This document shows positions 35,025 through 46,311 of a stretch of DNA of 64,000 bases, piece by piece (positions within the stretch are counted from its first letter, which is position 1; the number at the start of each line of letters is the position of its first letter). The notes under the pieces are model-generated. The model saw only the letters and a program-made list of their open reading frames with translations, was not told where the DNA came from and did not search any database. Source of the DNA: Lucifuga dentata (taxonomy: Eukaryota; Chordata; Actinopteri; Ophidiiformes; Bythitidae); the NCBI GenBank assembly GCA_014773175.1, contig VXCM01003628.1:1-64000 (forward strand), written 5' to 3'. The position numbers and the translations under genes are program-made.

Positions 35025-36053
35025 TATGTGGGCTCAATTTTAGGCTCACTTTTATTTTCCGTGTATCTGCTGCCACTTGGTCAGATTATGCAGAGGCATA
35101 ACGTGTCCTTTCATTTTTATGCAGATGACACAGATATACCTCCCCTGAGACCCAGTGATTTTAAAGCCTAGGTCACATTTTAGACTGTCTTAAAGACATC
35201 AACTGTTGGATGGCTCAAAGTCTGAAATAATTTTTAATTAATAATTTTTTTTGAATTAATAATTACCTTTGGTTCTCCCAGCTCCTGTGATTTTATCAGC
35301 AATGGTCTTGGCCCTTTATCTATTAATATTAAACTATCTGCCAGAAACTTAGGTGTAATCTTAGATTGGGATATGACTTTTGAACTGTACGTTAAAAAAC
35401 TGGACCAGTCCTGCTTTTTCCAGCTCAGATCCATTGCTAAAATTAAACCAATGCTCTCCTACAACAATCTTGAAAATATCATTCACAGCCTTATTTTCTC
35501 CAGACTAGACTATTGTAACTCTCTTCTTTCTGGCATTAATCAAAAATTAATCTCACGCCTCCAACAAGTTCAGAATGCAGCAGCCATGGTTCCAGTAGAC
35601 AGCATCACATCACCCCTGTCCTGGCATCTCTCCATTAACTCCCTGTCATTTTAGAATTGATTTTAAAATTCTTCTAACTACTTTTAAAGCTTGTTTAGGT
35701 CTGCTCCTAGTTGTATTTGTGACATGTTAACATCCTATGAGCCAGACGCAGCCTCAGATCCTCAGGCTCTAACCTCCTTACAGTTACCAAATCTAACCTG
35801 AAAACCAAAGGTGACCGGGCCTTTATGGTTAGAGCCTCAAAGCTCTGAAAATCAGTGTCTGCTTTTAAATCGCAGCTCAAGATCCATTTTTATAGACTTA
35901 CTTTTATGTGATGTCATTTTTTTTTAGTGTTTGCTGTATTGTTTTTAATGCCTTATTTTTTGTTTTGTGTTGATCTGTCTGTTTTGTTGATTCTTTTATT
36001 AGTTGTCAAAGCACTTTGTAAACTCTGTTTTTAAAGGTACCACATAAATAAAG
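35025..36053 (+). pseudogene. L2-like LINE: reverse transcriptase core to 3' end
   Basis: Begins in the RT domain ([18 protein letters not shown]) and includes the catalytic FYADD box at 35115-35129. Later sequence gives LGVILDWDMTFE, SCFFQLRSIAKIKPMLSYNN, SLIFSRLDYCNSLLSGI, LQQVQNAAA and then frame-broken C-terminal sequence (SFRIDFKILLTTFKA-like). The tail aagcactttgtaaactctg with ccacataaataaag is the usual L2 3' end and is followed directly by (ATT)n. Multiple stops and frameshifts make it inactive. Confidence 0.88.
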
Positions 36054-36084
36054 ATTATTATTGTTATTGTTATTATTATTATTA

Positions 36085-36119
<35 letters not shown>

Positions 36120-36120
36120 G

Positions 36121-36154
<34 letters not shown>
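36054..36154. repeat. (ATT)n microsatellite at the L2 tail
   Basis: Expanded from the LINE tail repeat unit; mixed with TTG units. Confidence 0.9.
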
Positions 36155-36950
36155 CTGTATGATAGCTGCCATATTTATCCCACATTGATTTTAAGTGACA
36201 TTTGCGCACATCCTCAAGATTTCATCGTTTGCATTTTCAACATGCAGTAACCTAAAAAAAAACACTGTGGGGGCAGTGATGTCATCAACTTTTTTTTGTT
36301 GACATCACTTTTGTCATGCAGCGGCACAGTGGCGTGACAGTTAGAATAATAATGAAGCTACAGGATTCGTTTACTCTGATGGCCTCATGTAGCATCTATT
36401 CTCTGGAGTTATAAAATGCCCTTTTATTTATTTATTTTTTTAATGTTTTTTTTAGATATGCAGTAAATGACGAGCAGCAGTATAAGAGACTAGAAAAGTA
36501 AATAAAAGCACTTTGGAAGATAAACAGTCTGCTGAGATGCTGTTCTACATCATATCAGGGAGTTTCCTGTCGGGCTGCGGTTGAACTGCCTTGCTGAAGG
36601 GCACCTCGGTAGCCTTTGCTTTAGAATACCAAATATGTTAAGATTATTCATGTATTAGTGTATCTTCTTGTAGTTCCCACATAACAATCCACCATGTGAT
36701 TCCTGACAGTGGGAACACCGACATAGAGAGGACGCTTGTGTCTGCAGCCAGAGTGCATGATGGGAAGGATATGCATTATTGTTACAGAGGACAAAGGGTT
36801 GATTCATGCTCTCCTGTTTCTCTTCTGATTAAGTTAACATTTTTACCCCTCCACCGCTCTCCGGAAACATGTGTGTGTGTGTGTGTTTGTGTGTGGTTTG
36901 TGTCTGCCTTGAGCACTGTCAAAGACTGTTTCAAACCTAATTTCAGAAGC
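36155..36950. other. Intergenic
   Basis: Contains an imperfect hairpin near 36274-36311 (agtgatgtca...tgacatcact around a T run) and a short (GT)n at 36873-36893. No gene. Confidence 0.4.
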
Positions 36951-37549
36951 TTAAAGGACCATACCATCCATTTTGCATGTTTGAGCCTAATGTATTCAAT
37001 TTCATACATATAACATTACTACTAACAATCACTTCCCAAAAGCATACTACTGGAACGGTGAATTAAAAATGTTTTTCCTACCTTCCAGACCACCATTGGT
37101 TTCAGTTCATTTTGGTAAACTATTAAAAACAATTTATTGATACTTGAAACATACATTGTCTTCTGTGCAGGGATAGGTAATCCATCATCGCGAACAACAC
37201 ATGGGTTCAGGTTTCGTTTTAGAAGTTATGTAATTTTAGCATTTTAACACAATAAAAAGCATGGCTGAATGTATTTCTCCACTGGGGAATACAGTCATTA
37301 CGATCAGTAATTTATCGAAAATTTAAACGACCGTGACTTCATAATTTTGCATAACTATAGCAGGTGAAACATAGATTTTTAAGGTGGGTGTATCGCCTGA
37401 ATATTTGATTTTGAGAGATTAAGAGGTTTTGCAAAAATATCAGGAAAGCTGAAATACGGTTTATCCTTTGGGAAATGGTTGTCAGTAACATGTATAAAAC
37501 TTGAATATATTAGGCTCAAACAAGCAAAATGGCCAGTATGGTCCTTTAA
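36951..37549 (+). mobile_element. TTAA MITE, subfamily A, copy 11
   Basis: TTAAAGGACCATACCATCC at the left, GGCCAGTATGGTCCTTTAA at the right. The interior carries tttttcctaccttccagacc and cacaataaaaagcatgg. Confidence 0.92.
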
Positions 37550-38069
37550 AGCCCAGACAGACTTTCAGCTCACGTTGCCATGCTTCAAATGAAGCAATTT
37601 GAGCGAGAGCTACATCACGAGGGCTGCTGCTGTTTGCAGAAAGTGACCACAGCGAGTTGCTTCATTTCACAAAGCAAAGAGGAGCTTCATCCATTCCATT
37701 TCTACTCAAACAAACTCAAGACGGTGCGGCATCTGTCAGCAAACAGGCAGACGAGGCGTTCTGCAGGAGAGAAGAAGCTCACGAGTGTGTTTTTNTTTTT
37801 TTTTTTTTTTTTTACTGACAGTGAGACTTTTGGATCCTATTTGTCAGATGTTCCTCTTCAGTGGGTGAAATAAAAGGAAAATATAAATGGACATGCAGTA
37901 AAGGAGATGAAGTCGCACTAAACATGCTTCACAAATGTGACCTCTGAAAGTGAATATGGCCATTATTCTAGTGTTGATCTGTTTTTTTTTACTTACATTT
38001 TTCAAACCTTGTGAGTTTTGCGTGCTGTGTTTTGGTTTGAACCCACACTAAGCTGTTACATAACACACC
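37550..38069. other. Intergenic; poly-T with N at 37795
   Basis: T run with N at 37791-37813. No gene; the frame at 37580-37873 runs into the T tract and has no family motif. Confidence 0.4.
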
Positions 38070-38166
38070 TCAAAGCTGTACTTGAGTAAAAAGTAGAAAT
38101 ACACACACACACACACACACACACACGCACGCACACACGCACACACATCTATCTATCGATCGATCG

Positions 38167-38231
<65 letters not shown>

Positions 38232-38520
38232 AGGGAAAACATGCAGGACTAAATCAGTGCTTTGCAGTAAGGAAAAGGAGGTTGTGAGTTTTATGCTCCT
38301 AAAAAGTAAATATCTATTTAAGCTTTCATCTTTTTTTTTAACTTATTTAAAGTAGAGACATTATTTAAAAATGACTGTTAAAAGTGAAATTCTCCCAGTA
38401 GAAAAAAGAAAACTTGAGTAAAAGTCATTAAGTATCTGATGTTAATTTTGCTCAAGTATCAAAAATATTTATTTGATAATAAACATACTTAAGTATTGAA
38501 AGTTAATGCAAAAGTGCTGT
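38070..38520. mobile_element. Fragment of the AAGTA hAT-type MITE with (CA)n and (TATC)n
   Basis: cttgagtaaaaagtagaaatac, then (CA)n (38101-38147) and (TATC)n with GATC variants (38148-38230), then gagtaaaagtcattaag and tactta agta words. The terminal repeats are not intact. Confidence 0.5.
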
Positions 38521-38810
38521 TTATAAGAGTTAACCGATTAAAAACAAACTTTCTCAAAATTTCAGTGTTTCACGTTTCATGGAGAATTAACTTCCCTTAA
38601 TGTGCTCCTTCAGGTTAGATGGTGGTTTTGTTTTTTTGTTTGTTTTTTTTTTGGCTCAAATTGGCTCTTCATTCAATAGAATGGAAAAAAAAAACATTTG
38701 CCTTTAAAGAGAACCTGTGTTTGTCCTCGTCGCTTGCAGTGGGTTAAAAAGCAACTCCACCTTTGTCTGATGATGACGATGTTGCACCTTCTTCTGCTGT
38801 AAAAATGTCT

Positions 38811-39259
38811 CTGAGATATTTAATCCATCACAGCAAACACAACATCCATTAAGCTTTTTACCAAAGTAACTTTATTTAACCGATCCAACATAGAGTTGCA
38901 CAGAAGACGATGTATGTCTCCGCCAGGAAATATAGTCCCAGGAGAAGACGGCTTTTACTGAGAAATTNGACGATGTATGTCTCCGCCAGGAAATATAGTC
39001 CCAGGAGAAGACGGCTTTTACTGAGAAATTAAAATGGCTGTGCTTTCTACAATTGTGTGTAAGTGTTAGCAGGTGAAACATTCAATTTTCAAATGTTCAT
39101 CTGAACATTTGATTTTGAAAGATTAGGGGATTTGGCAAAATAACAGGAAAGCCAAAATACAGTTTTATGTTTTGGGAGTTGTTTGTCGATAACGTTAACA
39201 TGTATGCACGTAATGTGTACTGTGCTTAAACATGCAGAATTGCTGGTATGGTCCTTTAA
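38811..39259 (+). mobile_element. TTAA MITE, subfamily B, 5'-truncated copy 12
   Basis: Starts within the interior (gagatatttaatccatcaca) and ends ggtatggtcctttaa. Contains an assembly overlap duplication around N at 38968 (38906-38967 and 38969-39030). Confidence 0.88.
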
Positions 39260-39689
39260 AAACATATGGCTCACATGTTGAAGATTCATTGTATGATGTG
39301 CTGTGAGAGCGATGACAGTGTCTCCTCACTCAAACACTCTAATATATCAGGTAAAGGCTGGTTTTGAGGCTTAAATTATGTTTTCAGATCCATTTTGTTG
39401 CTCCGTCACTGATTTATAATTTTAAAAAAACATGTAATCCTTTAGGAAAAGAGATTTACAGCCATGTGGTCTTGACCCATGATTAGTTTGTGTTATAATG
39501 TCTGTAATTTCATGTGGTATGATTTTACCATCTCTTTTCCTCATTAATGTGATCAATGTGTTGACTGGAGTTGATTTAGTCTCTTTGACTGTTTTAATTT
39601 TCACCAAACATCCATTTGTTTGAAAGAGGTAAAGACTTTACTGAAAACTAGACACTTGACAAGTAGCACTGTTTCCAGGCTGCAGCTCG

Positions 39690-39990
39690 CCGCGTAAAGC
39701 ACAAGTCATTTCAGGAAAGCGGCATGGCTGAAATGTTGGCCGCTGATAAACCTTGTGGTTGTTTTGAGGGATCAGCGGCAGTGTTTGTTTCCAAACGCTC
39801 CCCCTCCCCAAGCCACCGACCCCGAGGTCGGAGACAGAAAGCGTGGGAATTTTTCACACAGAACGAGGCTTGGAGCTCAGAGAGGACAGCTAGTTATTCA
39901 TTCACAGGCTTGTTGTGATGCTGCCTCGTGCTCTCGGTTCATACTTTTATCATACTTATTCTCTTATCCAGCACTGGACATACGGTGAGG
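39690..39990. promoter_or_regulatory. Candidate enhancer with RBPJ, RUNX and FOX-type words
   Basis: Repeat-poor, GC-balanced DNA about 5.7 kb upstream of the jag1 start. Contains CGTGGGAA (39842-39849), the consensus for the Notch effector RBPJ; TGTGGTT (39754-39760), a RUNX site; and tgtttgtttcc near 39781, a FOX-type word. No repeats are recognised. Overlapping open frames at 39724-39988 are in different phases and look accidental. Confidence 0.4.
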
Positions 39991-40329
39991 CCGAGCACTT
40001 CCTAAACTGACAATATTACAAGTAACTACTGAAGGGGTCAAGGGTCATGAGTCGTAATGAAGGGTTAAAGTTGAGGTTCTGACCAAACTGTACTGATGTT
40101 TTTATTTGTGACTGTAAATGGAAGGTTGATACATGCGGGTATAATTTCCTCCAGGATTTTAAGTAGCTTCAAAAGTAAAGCAGATTGATGTAAACTGTTT
40201 TAATCGTACATGTTGGATTAGTGCGCATGGTGTTAGTGTGTTTGGGATGCAACGTGCACAACTATACACACATTCAACCTTAAACGAGGCGTAAGAACAG
40301 TTTGCTGTGTCAGTGTGTTGTGAAGGCTT

Positions 40330-40400
40330 GGGTGTGAGTGTGTTTTCATGACGTCATGGTGTGCGGTGCAGCTGCAGCTGTGGAGACCAACAAGCCCCCA
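40330..40400. promoter_or_regulatory. CRE palindrome with double E-box
   Basis: CATGACGTCATG at 40347-40358 contains the full CRE octamer; two abutting CAGCTG E-boxes occupy 40369-40380. Located about 5.3 kb upstream of jag1. Confidence 0.35.
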
Positions 40401-40476
40401 GATCAGCGCTGGGCTGTGTGTCTGATTATCAAACATGGAAAGTGAGCAGCTGCTCAAAGCCCCCAGGGGCCTGAAA

Positions 40477-40498
40477 AAAAAAAAAAAAAAAAAAAAAA
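40477..40498. repeat. Poly-A tract
   Basis: A homopolymer following ggggcctg. Confidence 0.9.
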
Positions 40499-40612
40499 GC
40501 TGGTTTCTGAAGGAATTAAATCCTTTCAAATAAGCTTGGTTGAAGTGTAACACTAACAACTCTAATCTGTACCAACATATCTTTTACTGTCTTACCACAT
40601 CATATTAACTCA

Positions 40613-40633
40613 CACACACATGCACGCATGCAT

Positions 40634-40692
<59 letters not shown>
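40613..40692. repeat. (CA)n microsatellite
   Basis: Long CA run preceded by mixed CATG units. Confidence 0.95.
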
Positions 40693-40694
<2 letters not shown>

Positions 40695-40859
40695 CAGAAC
40701 TTTGTGGGATATGTTTTTGAATTCTAACAAAACAATCATCATTTTATATTGGTTAAAATTATGAAAACTTCTGAGTTCTCACTGCTTTCTCTGGAGCTCA
40801 GCACATGATGTGAAGAAAAAAAATGGATATCATGTCATGTGCTCATTTCCAGTTCATTT

Positions 40860-41304
40860 CAGTGCTTGAAGTGGGCCAGTACGCACTGGTACACAGTACC
40901 AGGACCTCTGTGATTTTCATTTCAGAGGACCAGGACTTCTTCGGGAATACCAGAACCTCCCATCAATCTTCCATACTCTACTGCAGAACAAGGCAGAGGA
41001 AATAGCAAAGGTGCAGCTGGATGAATTAAATCAGGGGACCGTGTGTTTTTATATACCAGGGACTGGCAACTTTGATGAAGACGAGGGTCAATCAAATTTT
41101 ATTCTCACGGTCAAAGGGCCACACATTAAATAAAACAAAAATCACTGTGAACTCAGTACATACCTGTCAACATTGAGCTTTGAAAGCAAGGGAGATTTTC
41201 TTGGGATCTCTCTCCCCCCCCCATCCGACCTGATGACCACCCAGTGGTGACCCCCACAAGAATAAGGGGAGGACTGGCACGTTTTTTGTCCACTTCAAGC
41301 ATTG
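40860..41304. mobile_element. CAGTGCTTGAAGTGG hAT-type MITE, copy 1
   Basis: Left end CAGTGCTTGAAGTGGGCCAG, right end gtccacttcaagcattg, whose complement is CAATGCTTGAAGTGGAC. Flanking words ttcattt and ctcattt are similar, which is weak support for a target duplication. The same family is at 55771-56082. Confidence 0.75.
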
Positions 41305-41362
41305 CTCATTTTAATTCAATTGTGACCATGTTCTACCAATTTGTTCCCTCATTTTAGGTAAA

Positions 41363-41942
41363 TTAAAGGACCATACCATCATTTTGCATATTTGAGCCTA
41401 ATATATTCAATTTTCATACATGTACCTGTACTGACAATCATTTCCCAAAGCATACTACTGGAACGGTGAATTAAAAAAATGTTCCTACCTTCCAGACCGT
41501 CATTGATTTCAGTTCATTCTGGTACGCTATTAAAATCAACTTGTTGATACTTGAAACATTCTTGGGATAGATAATCCATCATCGCCAACAAGACGTGTAT
41601 TCAGATTTTTTTTAGATGTTACATAATTTTAGTGTTTAAGCACAATAAAAAGTGCAGAGTGAATGTATGTTTCCACCGGGGAATATAGTCCCAAAAGAAA
41701 ACCTGTGTTTATGGAAAAATTTAAACGATTGTGACTTCATAAGGCTGTGTAACTATTAGCAGGAGAAACATTGAGTTTTAAGGTGGTTGTATTACTTGAA
41801 TATTTGATTTTGAAAGATTAAGAGATTTTGCAAAATGTCAGGAAAGCTGAAATACGGTTTTATCCTTTGGGAAAAGATTGTCAGTAACATAAATGTATGA
41901 AAACTGAATATATTAGGCTCAAACATGCAAAATGGTCCTTTG
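41363..41942 (+). mobile_element. TTAA MITE, subfamily A, copy 13
   Basis: Left TTAAAGGACCATACCATC; the right end is shortened to catgcaaaatggtcctttga. The interior is complete. Confidence 0.9.
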
Positions 41943-42108
41943 AGGTCATGTTATTTGTTCCCTCATTTTAGCTAGATTAAGCCCATGCTTTACCAATTCA
42001 TTCCCTCATTTTGATTAAATCCTGGTCATGTTTTAATTTGTTGCCTTGTTTTAGTTTGATCGTGGCCTCATTTTATCGATTCGTTCATCTCTCTCCCCCC
42101 CCCCNCCC

Positions 42109-42480
42109 CCCCCAAATGGCTAGAAGACCAAGATTTTCTCAGTAGAAGTGGGATGCTGGGGATTCATCACTAAATCTATGAGTAGTCTACTGAAGAAGAT
42201 GGGAGTGAGAGAGGTTGCTCCAGCAGCTAATCAAGTCCTTCTCAAATGCAGCAGAAAAAAAGCAGCAATTCGCTTTGGATTAAAAGGAAAGATAACAACT
42301 GGGCTGCAAGATGAACACAGGAGGGGATGGAACTGAGGAGGGTGTACCTGGGACGCCAGGTATCACCGTTGAGGCCTCTGGAGATGTCATGGGCTTATCA
42401 ATGAAACACCAGAGAAGGAGGGTGCCCATCTGATGACNCCACCCTGCCTTTCACCACTCCAATCCCACCGCTAATGTCAA
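42109..42480 (+). pseudogene. Non-LTR retroelement coding remnant (tentative)
   Basis: A frame of about 70 codons from 42130 reads VGCWGFITKSMSSLLKKMGV and ends in a tryptophan-rich GLQDEHRRGWN. The V-G-C-x-G-F...LL..MGV pattern resembles the C-terminal end of some fish LINE proteins. I am not sure of the family. It follows a C run with N (42097-42113). Confidence 0.4.
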
Positions 42481-42639
42481 GAGTGCTGATTTACCAGAAA
42501 CATCAAGTCCTATTAGCTCTACTGATGTGTATTTGCTGTTTTTATTTATTTGTGGATGTCACCCTCTTTTAGCCAGTTGGAATTTGGTGCATGTTTATTA
42601 GCTGATTAATTTGCAACATGTGTATTTCCTAGGACCTTC

Positions 42640-43165
42640 ATCCATCTGTGCAACCCCATTCATTTTCCATTGCTTGTCTGGATCCAGGTCACAGAGGCAA
42701 CCTACTAAGAAAATTAGCCCAGATGTCCTTCTCATTACCCACGTCCTCCAGCTCTTGGGAATCCTACAATGTTCCCAATGGGAATCCTATGATGTTCCAT
42801 GGCCAGATAGGATATATAATTCCTCCAGTGAATTCTGGGTCTTTCCTGTGGTCTTCTTCCAGCTGGGTGTGCATGAAATACCTCAACCAGGAGGCTTCCA
42901 GGAGGCATCTTGATGAGATACCACATCAGCCAGCTCTTTTTGATGTGATTGAGCAGCGGTTTTACTCTGAGCTCCTCCCTGATGTCCAAGCTTCTTATCA
43001 TTGTCTTTAAGGGTTCGTCCTGGCAATCTATGGAGGACTCTCATTTTGGTCGCTTGTATCCGTAATCTCATTCTCGACCAGTAGATTGAGAGCTTTGCCT
43101 TCAGGCTCAAATTTCTTTTCACCATACAAGAAAACATTGCAGACATTGCATCAATCCACCAATTG
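42640..43165 (-). pseudogene. LINE ORF2 C-terminal remnant, minus strand
   Basis: Read on the minus strand in two frames: NLSLKAKLSIYWSRMRLRIQ, then REELRVKPLLNHIKKSWLMW, MPPGSLLVEVFHAHPAGRRP and a RPRIHWRNYISYLAMEH block. This matches the region after the reverse transcriptase in an abundant fish LINE (...EELGVEPLLLHIERSQLRW...GHLIRMPPGRLP.EVF.A.P.GRRPRGRPR..W.DY.S.LA). Frameshifted and truncated. Confidence 0.82.
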
Positions 43166-43978
43166 ATCTCTTGGGTCGTGCCTCACTTCCTGGATCCTGC
43201 CAATCAAAACTTAAACTGCTATACAATCTCTGTACTCGTGGCCAATAACATTCAACATGAAACTGAGGTATAATCAAGACCCCAAAACCCCGTTTATCTC
43301 AGGTGCTCAGGTTTTTGGAGTCCACTGAAGTCTTGCTGTGAGCATTGCAGAGCCATCCGGAAGAGGGGATGGGGCGGGTGCTGGGAGCAGGTTGGTGGTA
43401 AGGATGNCTTTCTCTCTTTCAGCAACAGCAGCTATAATCTATTCATGGGGCTCCTTGAGGGAAAAAGAGCCCAGCTGCTCTAATTTGAGGATAAAGAGGA
43501 GACCACTTTTGTTCTGTCGCTCAGGCTCTATTTCATGAAGCAAACCTCACATCGACCNCCTCTTCTTCCTCCCCCTCCACCCATCATCACTGCCCCCTTT
43601 CATTCCAACACTCCCCCATTTTGCACAACCTGCCAGAGAAGATATTTTGCATATTATGCTGCATTTGTTTTGATGGTTTTAGATTGTAAAATGTTTTCAT
43701 ACATTTTTCTATCAACTTATTCATGCCTGAATGAGCTTAAAATAAAAAAAAAAGAAAAGAAATAGCCAAACATTTCATCATGTCTCTATATTCTCTCTGT
43801 ATATTTCTATAAATGTGGCATTAGGAGTTATTTTACATTCTTACCCTTTTTTTCTTTAATCTCCACCATTTTTTTTTTTTCACCATTAGTTACTGCATGG
43901 GAATCATTACAGTTTTACATAATCTGATGTGCTGAACACACTTACCGGTTACATACAGTATATTCACGCTTATGTGCG

Positions 43979-44013
<35 letters not shown>

Positions 44014-44383
44014 TTGACACTGACCTATAGCAGAGAGCATTTATTTTGAAGGATGTAAAGTGATTTTTGTTATCTTTTTGTGATGCTTTGTGACAGTGGC
44101 AAAAGTCGAAATAAAAAAGATTAGAAACAGCAAGTGTACAGATAATTACAAAAATGCGGTGTCTTTGGCTGTTTTTTTTTCCAAATCTTTATTCGAGAAC
44201 AAAGAATAATATGAACAGATACAACATACCTCAGGCAATACAAATTAGGCAAGATACATCAAAATGAAAGCTGAGGATATAAAAAAAAGAAAAGAAAAAT
44301 TAAATTAAATATATTAAAATATTTCTCCTGTTAATTCTGGGAAATGAGACACAACAAGGCACTTTTGTGATTTTCTGGAAGAC
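43166..44383. other. Intergenic; (CA)n and two isolated Ns
   Basis: Ns at 43407 and 43558 have no flanking duplication. (CA)n at 43979-44012. No gene; frames at 43338-43765 cross the Ns and low-complexity runs. Confidence 0.4.
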
Positions 44384-45021
44384 TTAAAGGACCATACCAA
44401 CTGTTTTGCATGTTTGAGCCTAATATATTCAATTTTCATACACGTAAGGTTACTGACAATCATTTCCNTGCATGTTTGAGCCTAATATATTCAATTTTCA
44501 TACACGTAAGGTTACTGACAATCATTTCCCAAATGATGAAACCATATTTCAGCTTTCCTGATATTCTACAAAACCTCTTAATCTTTTAAAATTAAATATT
44601 CATGTGATACACCCACCTTAAAAATCGATGTTTTGCCTGCTAATAGTTATGCAGCCTTGGTTCTTAAAATTTTTCGATAAATGCAGGTCTTTTTTTGGGA
44701 CTATATTCTCTGGTGGATACATACATTCACTCCACACTTTTTATTGTGCTGAAATGCTAAAATTATTAATACTTCGAAAAAAACCTGAGTATATGTCTTG
44801 TTCACGATGATGGATTAGCTATCCCATGTTTCAATTTGTTGCAAGTTGATTTTAATAGCATACCAGAATGAAGTGAAACCAATGGAGGTCTGGAAGGTAG
44901 GAAAAATTTTGTTTAGCTCACTGTTCCAGTAGTATGCTTTGGGAAATGTCAGTAACTTTACATGTATTAAAATTGAATATATTATGCTTAAACATGCAAA
45001 ATAGACAGTATGGTCCTTTAA
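44384..45021 (-). mobile_element. TTAA MITE, subfamily A, copy 14
   Basis: Left TTAAAGGACCATACCAACT, right AGACAGTATGGTCCTTTAA. An assembly overlap duplication around N at 44468 (44407-44467 and 44469-44529) inflates its length. Confidence 0.9.
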
Positions 45022-45219
45022 TGTTTTCAAAATTCTTCTATTCCAAAAGAACGGGTTAAAAATTTGGCAGGGATCCACAGAATTTCTTTTTGACTTTCTT
45101 TGTTTCTGAATTTTTAATCGCAGTAATGAGATCACCATTCCAGAAAAGGGTCCAAACAGAAAATGCAGGATGAAGCTGTTGTTTTTATACAATTAGCATT
45201 TAGCATTGAGGCTTTAAGC

Positions 45220-45704
45220 GCTCCTCCTGTCAGATCAGCGGCTCCCGGTGCGCTGGAGTCCACGTGTGAAAGCACTTCCGCACAGGACTGTGAACCGATG
45301 GCAAACACAAACCGAGCTTATGAATATTGATAAGAGGTGGGGCTTATTCTGACATAGCCCCGCCCCCTGTTGGTGGATATTACCCCTCCTCTCCTGCTGC
45401 TGAACTTACCGTCGGGGCTCCAGCAGCCGTCATTCCTGCGCAGACGTCGCCGGGGTTTTGTTGTTGCATGTGGGCAGCCGCAATAAAAGAAAAGCGGGAC
45501 AATAGCAGACAAAAGGTTTCTGTGGAGGAAGGGGGCAGGACGCTTTTTTTTTTGTCAGGACTTCAGTAATCCTGGGAAGATTCTTTTTGTGAAGAAAAGC
45601 CGCAGCCCTGCATGTCCCATCCGGAGAACTATAAATCTGGAGCGGAGGCTCGCACCGACTTCTAGTGAGACATCAGAGCCGCCAGGCAGCATCCAGCCGC
45701 CGGC
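45220..45704 (+). promoter_or_regulatory. jag1: jag1 promoter and 5' leader
   Basis: Locally GC-richer DNA immediately upstream of the jag1 start codon. Visible elements are a GC box (gccccgcccc around 45356-45366), a CCGCAATAAAAG segment near 45478, a SOX-like ACAATAG near 45499, and a TATA-like CTATAAATC at 45629-45637. A TATA-driven start would fall near 45660, giving a leader of roughly 45 nt. If transcription starts at the upstream GC box instead, the leader would be a few hundred nt. The exact start site cannot be seen from sequence. Confidence 0.6.
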
Positions 45705-45767
45705 ATGATCCTCAGACGGAGCTCCGTCCTCCTCGCCGCCTTCATCCTGCACTCTGCCCGCATCCAG
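45705..45767 (+). CDS. jag1: jag1 exon 1, coding part: start codon and signal peptide
   Basis: First coding exon of a Jagged1-type Notch ligand, a single-pass membrane protein that activates Notch on neighbouring cells. The 21 codons start at the ATG at 45705 (context cggcATGa) and read M-I-L-R-R followed by a hydrophobic stretch, ending ...HSARIQ. The exon ends in CAG and is followed by a consensus donor, gtacac, at 45768; the junction is phase 0. Joined to exon 2, the leader is residues 1-25, with likely signal-peptidase cleavage between A25 and S26 by analogy with the human JAG1 leader, which ends just before SGQFELEILS. No in-frame upstream ATG was used because the ATG sits about 70 nt after a TATA-like box. 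The short exon alone is not diagnostic; identification rests on the perfect phase and sense continuity with exon 2. Confidence 0.87.
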
Positions 45768-46311
45768 GTACACCAGACTCCCGCTTATTTTGACCTCATT
45801 TAGCTGTTTACCTGCAGGAACTAAAACGCGAGCTGCGAACACTTTGAGGTGGACGCGGAGATTAAAATAACAAAAAAAAAAAAAAAAAAAAAAAATCACA
45901 TTTTGGTGAACATGCAGATTGTGTGTTTGAGGTCAGCGCTGCTTTCAGGAAGTATAAACTGCGCTAAAAGGAACAAAAACCCTTAACTAGAAACTTTAAA
46001 ACCCTCTTGAAGTTGCTCGTATTGGCATGACCGTGAAGTATACGGGCTATAGAAATGAAGTTAACAGACAAACTTGTAAATGTTGGTAAGTCTTATATTA
46101 AAACCACAGTATGACCTCATTCATCAGATCCTGTAAGAAGTGAAAGTGTTGTAAAGTTTGACAAGGTTGAACTGTCATGCTGCAGTTTTGCTCTTAAGGG
46201 AACTGAATCCTTGATAACTGAGAAAAAACTTATGTCTGCCCTTACATGAGCCATTAAGGGATTTTAATCCCTGAATTGTTTTAGGGTGAGAAAAAGACGT
46301 TATGGATTTAA

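Noticed and set aside
39724..39988. Two open frames of 64 and 77 codons upstream of jag1
   Set aside because: They overlap in different phases, have no splice or homology support, and lie in an island better explained as regulatory DNA.
44628..45192. Frames between 44.6 and 45.2 kb as an upstream gene near the jag1 promoter
   Set aside because: They translate MITE copy 14 and its terminal repeat.
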